Source: Mesorhizobium sp. B2-4-3 (GTDB lineage Bacteria > Pseudomonadota > Alphaproteobacteria > Rhizobiales > Rhizobiaceae). Taken from it: 64,000 bases of DNA. Both the position numbers and the translations under genes were made by a program. The DNA lies in the NCBI RefSeq assembly GCF_006442815.1, contig NZ_VFVL01000002.1, positions 1-64,000 of the forward strand, given 5' to 3'. Shown here one piece after another: positions 27,491 through 36,242 of this stretch. The notes beneath the pieces are model-generated. The model saw only the letters and a program-made list of their open reading frames with translations, searched no databases and had not been told where the DNA came from. How positions within the stretch are numbered: position 1 is the stretch's first letter; every line of letters begins with the position of its first letter.

Positions 27491-27973
27491 ATGACCTTCG
27501 ACAAGAATCCGTTTCCGGAGGGCGATGCCGACCGCCACGCGCTTTGGGAAATGCTGGTGCGGCGCGATATCGATGCTTTCCTCGGTCAGGACTGGTCGAT
27601 GGTCGAGGACGATTTCATCGCCGAAAGCTTCTTCGGCATGCACGCGCATTTCCTTGCCAATGCCGATGCCTGGAGGCTGCAATTCCCGAGGCTGGAGGTC
27701 TATCGCGACGAATGGCTGCGGCAGGCCAAGGAAACCGCGGCGACGAAATTCGCCGAACCGTTGCGCGAGGCGCTGTTCCGCGTCACCAACATGCGCGACA
27801 TCGATGTCGATGGCGACCGCGCGGTGCTGCACAAGAAGTTCGACGGCTCGGTGGCCAAGGCCGACGGCGGCGTCGACCGGCTCAAATGGCAGACGCTCTA
27901 CTTCTGCCGCAAGGTCGGCGGACGCTGGAAGATCGCCGGTTTTGTCGGCTATATGCCGCATCCGCTGGGCTAA
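27491..27973 (+). CDS. SnoaL/NTF2-like protein of unknown function
   Basis: A 160-residue protein with an alpha+beta-barrel NTF2-like pattern: LWEMLVRRDIDAFLGQDWSM at the start and VDRLKWQTLYFCRKVGGRWKIAGFVGYM at the end. ATG 27491 follows GGGGAGA; an earlier in-frame ATG (27440) lacks one. No signal peptide. Divergent from ridA with a 189-bp gap. Members are enzymes or binding proteins for small polar molecules; together with the SnoaL-monooxygenase fusion nearby it may serve the same pathway. Confidence 0.75.
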   Translation: MTFDKNPFPEGDADRHALWEMLVRRDIDAFLGQDWSMVEDDFIAESFFGMHAHFLANADAWRLQFPRLEVYRDEWLRQAKETAATKFAEPLREALFRVTNMRDIDVDGDRAVLHKKFDGSVAKADGGVDRLKWQTLYFCRKVGGRWKIAGFVGYMPHPLG

Positions 27974-27987
27974 GGCCGTTCGGCCTT
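27972..27987. terminator. Short hairpin between convergent genes
   Basis: AAGGCC-GTTC-GGCCTT forms a perfect 6-bp stem overlapping the stop of the SnoaL-like gene. No U-run follows. It may be a weak bidirectional transcript end shared with the 84-residue ORF. Confidence 0.4.
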
Positions 27988-28004
27988 CGCCAAAACCTGG
28001 TTTC

Positions 28005-28259
28005 TTAGGCGAGAAGCGGCGATCGTTCGTCCGGGGAGCGGTGGTCGAAGACGACGCCCATGGTCTTACCAACGGCAGCCATGACGATCAGTTCGATCAG
28101 ATGGTCGTCACTGTCCCGGCAGGCCGGGTCGGATCGGCGGATGACGTCGAGCATCGCCCGGGTCGAGACGGTGTCGCCGGCGCGAAATTTCGAAAGAGCA
28201 GACGAAACAAGGTCTTGCACCGTCGGGTCCATGACGGGCACTTCCGCAGCGACGTTCAT
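28005..28259 (-). CDS. Small conserved-looking hypothetical protein
   Basis: A soluble 84-residue protein beginning MNVAAEVPVMDPTVQDLV and containing DTVSTRAMLDVIRRSDPACRDSDDHLIELIVMAAV, predicted mostly helical. GGAGGAGG just upstream of ATG 28259 and normal codon use support a real gene. No signal, membrane span or known motif. The frame stays open far upstream, but those extensions run antisense through the HerA-like gene and are not credible. Function unknown. Confidence 0.65.
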   Translation of the reverse strand: MNVAAEVPVMDPTVQDLVSSALSKFRAGDTVSTRAMLDVIRRSDPACRDSDDHLIELIVMAAVGKTMGVVFDHRSPDERSPLLA

Positions 28260-28376
28260 TGGCCTCCTCCTGCCATGAACCCTCCCAGAAAAGATGATAC
28301 GCCAATGGTTGGATTGCGCCAGTGAAATGGTGGTCCGACCAGTGGGGCTGGCGACAACCTGCCGCCATTCGCGCCT

Positions 28377-28418
28377 GGGACGGGCTGACGCCCGCCAGGG
28401 ACGGGCTGAGGCCCGCCC
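28377..28418 (+). repeat. Tandem 21-bp repeat, two units
   Basis: GGGACGGGCTGACGCCCGCC and its next copy follow directly, with two base differences. Each unit also contains the inverted pair GGGC/GCCC. It lies about 100 bp before the HerA-like gene, in the otherwise empty 28260-28520 gap. Confidence 0.6.
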
Positions 28419-28520
28419 ATAGGTGTGGAACACCGAGCCGATGGCTGCGACGCATGCTCGACGCACCGCGCTCAGGTTGGTAAGCCCGTCGCGCGCAGGG
28501 AGACGATCCGAGTCGAGAAC

Positions 28521-30014
28521 ATGACCGTTGCAATCGAGATGGGGCAGACGACGGCGGGCGCGCCGGCGGCCCTCGACCTGGAGGAGTTGCTGGCGACCCG
28601 CCTGCTGGTGCAGGGCAATTCGGGCTCCGGCAAGTCGCATCTGCTGCGCCGGCTGCTCGAACAGAGCGCACCCTGGGTCCAGCAGACCATCATTGACCCC
28701 GAAGGCGACTTCGTGTTGCTGGGCGAACGCTACGGCCATCTGGTGATCGACGCGGAGGAGCATACCGAGCGCGGCCTGCAGGCGGCGGGCGAGCGGGCGC
28801 GCATCCATCGCGTCTCGACGGTGCTCAACCTGGAAGGGCTCGATGCCGAAAACCAGATGCGGCGCGCCGCGGCCTTCCTCGGCGGGCTGTTCGAGGTCGC
28901 GCGTGATCATTGGTATCCGATGCTGGTGGTGGTGGACGAGGCGCAGCTCTTCGCGCCCGCCGCCGCCGGCGAGGTTTCGGACGAGGCGCGCAAGCTCTCG
29001 CTGGGCGCCATGACGAATTTGATGTGTCGCGGCCGCAAGCGCGGGCTTGCCGGCATCATCGCCACGCAGCGGCTGGCGAAGCTCGCCAAAAACGTCGCGG
29101 CGGAAGCCTCCAACTTTCTGATGGGCCGCACCTTCCTCGACATCGACATGGCGCGCGCCGCCGACCTGCTCGGCATGGAACGGCGCCAGGCCGAAGCTTT
29201 TCGCGACCTGGAGCGCGGGCATTTCATGGCGCTCGGTCCTGCCTTGTCGCGCCGTCCGCTCAGCGTGCGCATCGGCCAGACCGAAACCAGCCCGCGCAAC
29301 GGCACGCCGCGTCTGATGCCGATGCCGGGAGCCGCGCTTGAAGATGCGCGAGCGATCATTCTTGCTGCGCCGCCGCCGGAGACGGTGCGGCCGCAACGCC
29401 GGCCTTCGCCCGACCTGCTCGACCAATTGATGGCGGCCAAGGCCGCGCCGCTGGACATCCGCCCCGAGCCGGCGGAGCCGCAGCCAAGCGCCGAGGACCT
29501 GGCAGAGCGGCGCGAGCGGATGGACCGCATCCTGCGCGCCATCCTGGCCGAGCCGGATGCCGGGTTCCGCGTCATCGGCGTGCTCTACCAGGAGTTCGTC
29601 GTTCGCTGCCGCATCGAAGCGCTTGCCTCGGTGGTGCCTGACCTTTCGGAATTCCGCCGCATGCTGACGCGGGCGCGTGCGGGCGTCGGCTCCGACATGG
29701 CCGAGGACGATGCGTGGCGCGACGTTTCCGTGCGCGCTTCGCTGCTGCCTGAGGATATGCAGGGCGTGTTCATGATGATCGCCCGCGCGGCGAAGGAAGG
29801 CTGGCCGTGTCCCAGCGATGCCGCAATTGCCCGTGCCTACGGCTCGCATTCGCTGCGCCGCGCGCGCCGGCTGCTTGACTATATCGAGGAGCAGGGGCTC
29901 ATCGTCTGCCAGGTCGACGGTACTGGCCGGCGTACGGTGACGCTGGTCGAACTTGCCTGGGCGACGGCGCCCGGCGACCCCAACGCCGCGGAGCAGGACA
30001 GCTCGGCGGCGTGA
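28521..30014 (+). CDS. HerA-like (DUF87) ATP-binding protein
   Basis: P-loop ATPase of 497 residues in the HerA/FtsK group. Walker A is GNSGSGKSH (about 33-41), Walker B LVVVDEAQLF, and an arginine-rich sensor region is CRGRKRGLAGIIATQRLAKL; a nearby EASNFLMGRTF stretch matches hexameric HerA-type helicase cores. The C-terminal ~150 residues (from about 340) are helical, ending in a winged-helix-like AIARAYGSHSLRRARRLLDYIEEQGLI. No NurA nuclease or SIR2 partner is next to it. ATG 28521 is the only start without an overlong leader. It ends directly against the convergent cydC. Function is unknown; DNA translocation is inferred from the core. Confidence 0.82.
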   Translation: MTVAIEMGQTTAGAPAALDLEELLATRLLVQGNSGSGKSHLLRRLLEQSAPWVQQTIIDPEGDFVLLGERYGHLVIDAEEHTERGLQAAGERARIHRVSTVLNLEGLDAENQMRRAAAFLGGLFEVARDHWYPMLVVVDEAQLFAPAAAGEVSDEARKLSLGAMTNLMCRGRKRGLAGIIATQRLAKLAKNVAAEASNFLMGRTFLDIDMARAADLLGMERRQAEAFRDLERGHFMALGPALSRRPLSVRIGQTETSPRNGTPRLMPMPGAALEDARAIILAAPPPETVRPQRRPSPDLLDQLMAAKAAPLDIRPEPAEPQPSAEDLAERRERMDRILRAILAEPDAGFRVIGVLYQEFVVRCRIEALASVVPDLSEFRRMLTRARAGVGSDMAEDDAWRDVSVRASLLPEDMQGVFMMIARAAKEGWPCPSDAAIARAYGSHSLRRARRLLDYIEEQGLIVCQVDGTGRRTVTLVELAWATAPGDPNAAEQDSSAA

Positions 30015-31613
30015 TTACGGTCGCAGCTCGATCATGCGGGCATCGCGAAGCGGCGGCGCGCGATGAGTTGAGACGACGACGATCCGGTCGCTGAGATGGG
30101 CGAGCAGCCGGCCAAGGATGCGCTGGCCTTGCTCGTCGTCGAGGTGCTCGGTCGGCTCGTCGAGCAGCATGAGCGGCTTGGTCGACAGCCAGGCGCGGCC
30201 GAGATTGATGCGCTGCACCTCGCCAAGCGAGAACCGATCTTGTCTGATCCAGGCGTCCAGCCCGCCGGCCTCGCGGATGCGGCCGTCCATCTCGACGGCT
30301 TCCAGCGCCCGCCAGAGTGCCGCGTCCGGGGCATCGCCGGCGAAGAGGTTGGTGCGGACCGTGTCTTCAAGGATGACCGCGTCGTGCAGGACAAGCGCCG
30401 CTTGCGCCCGACGCTCGCTCGCCGACAGGATGCAGTCGCCGGCGGCAAAGGCATCGTCGCCGATCCAGCCGGCAATCTGTTTGAGCAGGCTGGTCTTGCC
30501 GGAGCCGCTCGCGCCGACGAGCATGGTCGGATGGCCTTTCGCGAGGAGCAGGGAGATGGGTGCTCCTATTGCCCGGCTGTCTGGCGCGCGGCGCTGCAGC
30601 GCGCCGTGGCGCAGCGGTCCGGGCCTGATGTCATCCGGTGTGCCTTCGCGTCTGTCGGCCGTGGCGCCGCGCGTCCATTGGCCGATCTCGGCGCGAGCGG
30701 CGTTGCGGCGAAGCATGGCCACCAGCATGCGCGATGCGCCATTGATGGCTTCGCCCAGCGCCAGCCAGGAGAAGGCAAGCAGCATGGGCGTAAGAAGTTC
30801 CGCGCCCTGCCTGCCGGCATGCCAAGCGGCCGCCATCACGCTGATGCCGGCGACCGGACCGAAGGCCGAGGCGATCAGGTCCAGCAGAGCCTGCAACCGG
30901 CGGAGCGCAAGCAGCGCGCCATCGGCGCGGGAGAGCGCGGCAAGGGCCGCAGTGCATTCGCGGCTCCAGGCGTCTTCCGCCTTCAGCGGGACGGCTGACG
31001 CCATGGCGGCGCCAAGCCGGCTTGCGCCCCCGCGACGCAGCGATCTGGTCTCAACCCATGCCATGGCGCCAGCCTTGGCCATCCGGTTCCCCGCGAACAG
31101 GATGGCAAGCAGCAAAAGGGTGATCGGCAGGAGGGACAAAGGCGCCAGCACCGCCGAGCCTGCTATCAGGATCGCAAGGCCGCAGCCAAGCGTCAGTGCC
31201 GGCAGACCGGCGCGCAGCCTGGCGTAGTCGAGGTCCTCGACGTCGTCGAGATAGTCGGCAAGGCGCGCATCGTCGCCGAGCTGCCATCCGGCCCGGCGCA
31301 CGGCCGGCGCCGCCGCCATGGCGGCGAAGAGTTCGACGCGCCGCGCCACCTGGTCGGCGAGCGCCGCCTGATGCCCGGTCAGCCGCTCGCCATAGCGCGC
31401 GGCGGTGCGGCCGACCGCGAACAGCCGGATCAGCGCCGCCGGGATGTGGAAGTTGAAGGTGAAGGCGGCAGCGGAAAGGCCGGCGATCGCCACCGATCCG
31501 AGCAGCCAGGCCGAAACCCCGCCCAGCAAAATGGCGCAGGCCAGGGCGGCGAAGGCGAAGCCCGTCGCCAGCCGCCACGAGTTCCGACTCGAAGACTGAT
31601 ATGCAGCGCTCAT
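30015..31613 (-). CDS. cydC: Cytochrome bd biogenesis ABC exporter subunit CydC
   Basis: Half of the heterodimeric CydDC ABC exporter, which sends cysteine/glutathione to the periplasm and is needed for cytochrome bd assembly. 532 residues: an N-terminal membrane domain with six predicted helices and a C-terminal nucleotide-binding domain with Walker A GASGSGKTS, Walker B LMLLDEPTEHLD and H-loop VVSTHR. The signature, LSGGQ in most ABC proteins, is here FSLGEVQRINLGRA, so this half-site is degenerate. The ATG overlaps the cydD stop by 4 bp. Convergent with the HerA-like gene. Confidence 0.92.
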   Translation of the reverse strand: MSAAYQSSSRNSWRLATGFAFAALACAILLGGVSAWLLGSVAIAGLSAAAFTFNFHIPAALIRLFAVGRTAARYGERLTGHQAALADQVARRVELFAAMAAAPAVRRAGWQLGDDARLADYLDDVEDLDYARLRAGLPALTLGCGLAILIAGSAVLAPLSLLPITLLLLAILFAGNRMAKAGAMAWVETRSLRRGGASRLGAAMASAVPLKAEDAWSRECTAALAALSRADGALLALRRLQALLDLIASAFGPVAGISVMAAAWHAGRQGAELLTPMLLAFSWLALGEAINGASRMLVAMLRRNAARAEIGQWTRGATADRREGTPDDIRPGPLRHGALQRRAPDSRAIGAPISLLLAKGHPTMLVGASGSGKTSLLKQIAGWIGDDAFAAGDCILSASERRAQAALVLHDAVILEDTVRTNLFAGDAPDAALWRALEAVEMDGRIREAGGLDAWIRQDRFSLGEVQRINLGRAWLSTKPLMLLDEPTEHLDDEQGQRILGRLLAHLSDRIVVVSTHRAPPLRDARMIELRP

Positions 31614-33226
31614 GCCGCCACCTCGACGGTTTCGTCGCGGGCGAGATCCAGAACGATTTCGGCGGCAGCGGCAAGGTCCCGGTCATGCGTCGCCACAACG
31701 ACCAGCCGCGCACGTGAAATCTCAAGCAGCATGCGCCGCACGGCCTCGGCCGTCTCGCGGTCGAGCTTGGCGGTCGGCTCGTCGGCCAGCACGGTCCGTC
31801 CGCAAAGCCGCGCGCGGGCGACCGCGATGCGCAGCCGCTGGCCGCCCGAAAGATTGGCGCCGCCCTTGTCCAGCCTGGCATCGAGGCCGCCCGGCAGCAG
31901 CGCGTCGTCGAGCAACCCGATCGCGCCGGCGGCATCTTCCAGCCGGGCCCGGTCCACCGCGCCGGCGTTCCACGCAATGGCCTCGGCCAACGTTCCTTCC
32001 GGCACATAAGCGTCCGTCGAAATCCAGGCGATTTCCTTGGCTGCCAACGGATGGGTTCGCGGTATCGGCGCTGCCCGCGGCTCGAGGTCGGCGAGGCGGC
32101 GCAGCAGGGTCGATTTGCCCGAGCCGCTGGGACCGACGATGGCGACGAGGCCGCGGGCCGGCAGCGTCAGGGACAGCCGGTCGAGCACCGGCAGGGCCTT
32201 GGCCGCGACCGGGCCGGCATCGAGCAGCCGGTCCAGCGCGTCGGCCGCCGCCAGCCCTTCGGCCTTGGCGTGGTACTGCTCGGAGAAGCGCCGGAACGGC
32301 GCGAAATATTCCGGCGCGATCATCAGGATGAACAGGCTCTGCCAGAGCTCGAGATTGGAGAAGCCGGGGACCATCGCGAGCTTCAGGTGCCCGAGGCCGA
32401 GAAAGACGGCCAGGATCGCGATCGAGAGCGAGGTGAAGAAGTCGATGATACCGGCATTGGCGAAGGCGATGCGCAGCATGCCCATCGTGTTGTCCGCATA
32501 GGCTTCGAGGCGTCGGGCGAGCTTTGCCTCTTCGCCGGTCACGGCATGGTTGGCGAGGATCGTCGGCAAGGTGCGAATGCGGTCGGCGAACTGGCCGGCT
32601 AGCCGGCCAAAGGCGCGTTCCTGCGCGTCGGCGCGCCGGCGGATGGCATCGCCTATCAGCGCGAAGAACAGGATCATCACCGGCGTCAGGCAGATGACCA
32701 GCAGGGCCGCCTGCCAGGACACGAGGAGAACGGTTGCCGCCGCGAGCAGCGGCCCGGCCGCCATCATGGCGCCTGCCGCGCGGTGGCCGACGACGAGGGC
32801 GGCGACCGCTTCCGGGTGACGTTGCATCGACATGATGACGCCGCCGACGGAGAGCGCCTGCAATTGACGCGCCGGCATCTCGTCCAGCCGCTTGCCCGCC
32901 AGCTCGCGCAGGCCGATCGACACGGCTGCCTCCGCCGAAGCTTGCGCCCTGTCGGCGGCAAACCCGGCGAGACAGGCAGCCAAGAGAAAAACGATCGTGA
33001 TCGCGACGAGCCAGGCGGCGACGGGTCCACCCATGATGAGCTGTCCTGTCGCCATCGCCGCCGTGGCGGCGAAGCCAAGCCGCAGCGCGCTGCGGGCGAC
33101 TTGCAAGGCGAGCAGCCGGCGCAAACCGCTTTTTGCCAGCCGACTGGCCGAGGCGAGCGCCTGGAAGGCGTCCTGAGCCGAGGCGGCGGGGTTAGAGACT
33201 GGTGCGGGAACGACCGGCGTTTTCAT
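31610..33226 (-). CDS. cydD: Cytochrome bd biogenesis ABC exporter subunit CydD
   Basis: Partner half of CydDC, 538 residues from ATG 33226. Six predicted membrane helices precede a canonical nucleotide-binding domain: Walker A GPSGSGKST, signature NLSGGQRLRIAVARA and Walker B TVLADEPTAKLD. The start is the first ATG giving family length; its ribosome site is weak (CGGGCC), and an in-frame ATG at 33274 would lie on the FNR box, so it is not preferred. Transcribed away from cydA with the FNR box between them. Confidence 0.93.
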   Translation of the reverse strand: MKTPVVPAPVSNPAASAQDAFQALASASRLAKSGLRRLLALQVARSALRLGFAATAAMATGQLIMGGPVAAWLVAITIVFLLAACLAGFAADRAQASAEAAVSIGLRELAGKRLDEMPARQLQALSVGGVIMSMQRHPEAVAALVVGHRAAGAMMAAGPLLAAATVLLVSWQAALLVICLTPVMILFFALIGDAIRRRADAQERAFGRLAGQFADRIRTLPTILANHAVTGEEAKLARRLEAYADNTMGMLRIAFANAGIIDFFTSLSIAILAVFLGLGHLKLAMVPGFSNLELWQSLFILMIAPEYFAPFRRFSEQYHAKAEGLAAADALDRLLDAGPVAAKALPVLDRLSLTLPARGLVAIVGPSGSGKSTLLRRLADLEPRAAPIPRTHPLAAKEIAWISTDAYVPEGTLAEAIAWNAGAVDRARLEDAAGAIGLLDDALLPGGLDARLDKGGANLSGGQRLRIAVARARLCGRTVLADEPTAKLDRETAEAVRRMLLEISRARLVVVATHDRDLAAAAEIVLDLARDETVEVAA

Positions 33227-33260
33227 GGCCCGGTTTTCGCATGCGCGGAGAGGAAAGGAA

Positions 33261-33274
33261 TTGATCCAGATCAA
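33261..33274. promoter_or_regulatory. FNR-type anaerobox
   Basis: TTGATCCAGATCAA matches the symmetric FNR/FixK consensus TTGAT-N4-ATCAA exactly. It lies 53 bp before the cydA start and 35 bp before the cydD start, in the short divergent promoter region. The likely binder is the FnrN-type regulator encoded at 36698-37492. Confidence 0.88.
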
Positions 33275-33326
33275 GTCGCCGGCATTCGTGCCGCGCTATG
33301 AGGCGGTATCCAGAAAGGATGCTCCC

Positions 33327-34898
33327 ATGTCCGACTTTCTACTCGTCGACCTGTCGCGACTGCAATTCGCGCTGACGGCGCTCTACCATTTCCTGTTTGT
33401 GCCTTTGACGCTCGGCCTCTCCATCCTGATCGCCATGATGGAGACCGTCTATGTGATGACCCGCCGAACCATCTGGCGCGATATGACGAAGTTCTGGGGC
33501 GTGCTGTTCGGCATCAACTTCGCCCTCGGCGTCGCCACCGGCATCACCATGGAGTTCCAGTTCGGCATGAACTGGGCCTATTACTCGCACTATGTCGGCG
33601 ACGTGTTCGGGGCGCCTCTCGCCATCGAGGGGCTGATGGCCTTCTTCCTCGAAGCCACTTTCGTCGGGCTGTTCTTCTTCGGCTGGGACCGGCTGTCGCC
33701 GCGCGCGCATATGATCGTGACCTGGCTGATGGCGCTCGGCACCAACTTTTCGGCGCTGTGGATCCTGATCGCCAATGGCTGGATGCAGAACCCGGTCGGC
33801 TCGGCCTTCAACCCGGACACGCTGCGCATGGAAGTCACCGACTTCGTGGCGGTGATCTTCAACCCGGTGGCGCAGGCGAAGTTCGTCCACACCGTCTCCG
33901 CCGGCTATGTCTGCGCCGCCACTTTCGTGCTCGGCGTATCGGCCTGGTATCTGCTGAGGGGGCGCCACGTCGAGCTCGCCAAGCGCTCCTTCGTGATCGC
34001 ATCGGCCTTCGGCGTGGCATCGGCACTGTCCGTGATCGTGCTCGGCGACGAGAGCGGTTACGCGCTGACCGACAACCAGAAAATGAAGCTCGCGGCTATC
34101 GAGGCCATGTGGGAGACCGAGCCGGCGCCTGCGTCGTTCACGGCGTTCGGCATTCCGAGCCAGAGCGATCGCCAAACGCATTACGCCATCCACATTCCAT
34201 GGGTGATGGGCATCATCGGCACGCGCTCGTTCGACAAGCAGATCGCCGGCATCGACGAACTCGTCGCCCACGCGGAAGCCCGCATCCGCAACGGCATCGT
34301 CGCCTATGACGCGCTGGAGAAGATCAAGGCGGACCGCAACGACACCGCTGCCCGCGCAGTCTTCGATGCCAGCTCCAAGGATCTCGGCCACGCGCTGCTG
34401 CTCAAGCGCTACCTGCCCGATCCGCGGCAGGCGAGCGAGCAGCAGATCAAGGACGCGGCCTGGTCGACGGTGCCTTACGTGCCGCTGCTCTTCTTCGGCT
34501 TCCGCCTGATGGTGGCCTGCGGCTTCGCGCTGCTGGCGCTGTTCGCGGTGTCGCTGTGGCATACGACGCGCGAGACCGAAGCGCCGCGGTGGCTGTTCCG
34601 CGCCGCGCTCATCGCCATGCCGTTGCCCTGGATCGCCATCGAGGTCGGCTGGTTCGTGGCCGAGTTCGGCCGCCAGCCCTGGATCATCGACGGCGTGCTG
34701 CCGACCTTCCTGGCCACGTCGGAGCTCGGGGTGAGCGACCTCCTGCTCACCATCGCCGGCTTCACGCTCGTCTACGGCGTGCTGGCGGTCATCGAGGTCA
34801 GGCTGATGCTGGCCGCCATCCGCAAGGGGCCGGAGATCGCGAAGGTCATCGACGACCTGCGCCCGAATGCCGACCCCGCAATGCAACCGGCAGAGTGA
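33327..34898 (+). CDS. cydA: Cytochrome bd ubiquinol oxidase subunit I
   Basis: Haem-carrying subunit of the high-affinity bd-type quinol oxidase, 523 residues. Visible ligands and motifs: H21 in ALYHFLFVPLTLG, H188 in KFVHTVSAGYV, the Q-loop region with QTHYAIHIPWVMG and its hydrophilic segment, and GRQPW in AEFGRQPWIIDG. About nine membrane helices. ATG 33327 has AGAAAGGAT upstream. It heads the operon cydA-cydB-cydX-hemerythrin under an FNR box. The Q-loop is of the short type usual in alphaproteobacteria. Confidence 0.96.
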   Translation: MSDFLLVDLSRLQFALTALYHFLFVPLTLGLSILIAMMETVYVMTRRTIWRDMTKFWGVLFGINFALGVATGITMEFQFGMNWAYYSHYVGDVFGAPLAIEGLMAFFLEATFVGLFFFGWDRLSPRAHMIVTWLMALGTNFSALWILIANGWMQNPVGSAFNPDTLRMEVTDFVAVIFNPVAQAKFVHTVSAGYVCAATFVLGVSAWYLLRGRHVELAKRSFVIASAFGVASALSVIVLGDESGYALTDNQKMKLAAIEAMWETEPAPASFTAFGIPSQSDRQTHYAIHIPWVMGIIGTRSFDKQIAGIDELVAHAEARIRNGIVAYDALEKIKADRNDTAARAVFDASSKDLGHALLLKRYLPDPRQASEQQIKDAAWSTVPYVPLLFFGFRLMVACGFALLALFAVSLWHTTRETEAPRWLFRAALIAMPLPWIAIEVGWFVAEFGRQPWIIDGVLPTFLATSELGVSDLLLTIAGFTLVYGVLAVIEVRLMLAAIRKGPEIAKVIDDLRPNADPAMQPAE

Positions 34899-34911
34899 AA
34901 GGATCACGACG

Positions 34912-36066
34912 ATGATCGAATTTCTCTTCGACTATGAAACGCTGCGCGTGATCTGGTGGATACTGCTCGGCGTGCTTCTGATCGGCTTCGCCGCGACCGA
35001 CGGGTTCGACATGGGCGTCGGCGCGCTGCTGCCTTTCGTCGCCAAGACGGACGCCGAGCGGCGCGTGGCGATCAACACCATCGGCCCGGTCTGGGAAGGC
35101 AACCAGGTGTGGTTCATCCTGGGCGGCGGCGCCATCTTCGCCGCATGGCCGGCGCTCTATGCGATGAGCTTCTCCGGTTTCTACCTCGCCATGTTCCTGG
35201 TGCTTTTGGCGCTGATCATGCGCCCGGTGGCCTTCAAGTACCGCTCGAAGCGGCCGGATCCTGCCTGGCGCACGCGCTGGGACTGGGCATTGTTCGTGGG
35301 CAGCGCGGTGCCGGCGCTGATTTTCGGCGTCGCCGTCGGCAACACGCTCAAGGGCGTGCCGTTCCACTTCACGCCCGACCTGCGGCCGATCTATGAAGGC
35401 AGCCTCTTCGGGCTGCTCAATCCGCTGGCGCTCTATTGCGGCCTGGTCTCGCTCGCCATGCTGGTGACGCATGGCGCGGCCTGGCTGACGTTCAAGGCGG
35501 AGGGCAGCGTCGCCGACCGCGCCCGCGCTGTCGGCGCGCGCTCGGCAATCGTCACGGCGGTGCTCTTTGCCGGCGGCAGCGTGCTGGTCTCGCTCGGCCT
35601 GCTCGGCGGCTACCGCGTGACGTCGCCGATCGTCTGGGATGGGCCGTCCAATCCGCTCGTCAAGACGGTGGTGGCGGACGGCGGCGCCTGGCTGGCGAAC
35701 TTCCATGCTCATCCGCTGCTCTGGATCGTGCCTGGGCTCGGCGTCGCAGCACCTTTGCTTGCCGCCGCCGGTTTCCAGGCGCGGCTCGAGGGGTGGACGT
35801 TCATCGCCTCGAAGCTCGGCGTGGCGATGATCATCGCGACGGTAGGATTGGCAATGTTCCCGATCCTGCTGCCGTCGAGCAGCAACCCCGGTCACTCGCT
35901 CGCGGTTTTCGACGCCTCGTCGAGCCGCGCCACGCTGCGCAACATGCTGATCGCCACGGCGATCTTCATGCCGCTGATCCTGGCCTATACTGCCTGGGTC
36001 TACAGCGTGCTGTGGGGCAAGGTCGGCGAGAAGAGCATCGAGAAGGCGGGATCGTCCGCCTACTGA
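34912..36066 (+). CDS. cydB: Cytochrome bd ubiquinol oxidase subunit II
   Basis: Second membrane subunit of cytochrome bd, 384 residues, with about eight helices. Family motifs: TDGFDMGVGALLPFV, TIGPVWEGNQVWFILGGGAIFAAWP and MRPVAFKYRSK. The start at 34912 lies 13 bp after the cydA stop, with GAAAGGATCA upstream. It pairs with CydA and CydX in the inner membrane. Full length. Confidence 0.96.
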   Translation: MIEFLFDYETLRVIWWILLGVLLIGFAATDGFDMGVGALLPFVAKTDAERRVAINTIGPVWEGNQVWFILGGGAIFAAWPALYAMSFSGFYLAMFLVLLALIMRPVAFKYRSKRPDPAWRTRWDWALFVGSAVPALIFGVAVGNTLKGVPFHFTPDLRPIYEGSLFGLLNPLALYCGLVSLAMLVTHGAAWLTFKAEGSVADRARAVGARSAIVTAVLFAGGSVLVSLGLLGGYRVTSPIVWDGPSNPLVKTVVADGGAWLANFHAHPLLWIVPGLGVAAPLLAAAGFQARLEGWTFIASKLGVAMIIATVGLAMFPILLPSSSNPGHSLAVFDASSSRATLRNMLIATAIFMPLILAYTAWVYSVLWGKVGEKSIEKAGSSAY

Positions 36067-36086
36067 TCCAAAAGGAGTTTCTGACC

Positions 36087-36218
36087 ATGTGGTATTTTTC
36101 CTGGATCCTCGGCCTTGGGCTGGCCGCCTCCGTCGGCATCCTCAACGCGCTCTGGTACGAGCTGCGCACCGTCCGCGAAGAGCCTGTCGAGGACACCGTC
36201 GCCTTGCCCACGCCTTGA
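36087..36218 (+). CDS. cydX: Cytochrome bd small subunit CydX
   Basis: A 43-residue single-helix subunit (CydX/YbgT family) opening with the hallmark MWYFSWILGLGLA and carrying an acidic C-terminal tail. AAAAGGAG sits at the proper distance before the ATG, 20 bp after cydB. It stabilises the oxidase haems. Confidence 0.93.
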   Translation: MWYFSWILGLGLAASVGILNALWYELRTVREEPVEDTVALPTP

Positions 36219-36242
36219 GCCGAGCAGGGCAGAGGAGCGATC

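Noticed and set aside
28005..29849. A 614-codon minus-strand frame
   Set aside because: It runs antisense through the HerA-like gene; only the last 84 codons have a ribosome site and plausible protein sequence.
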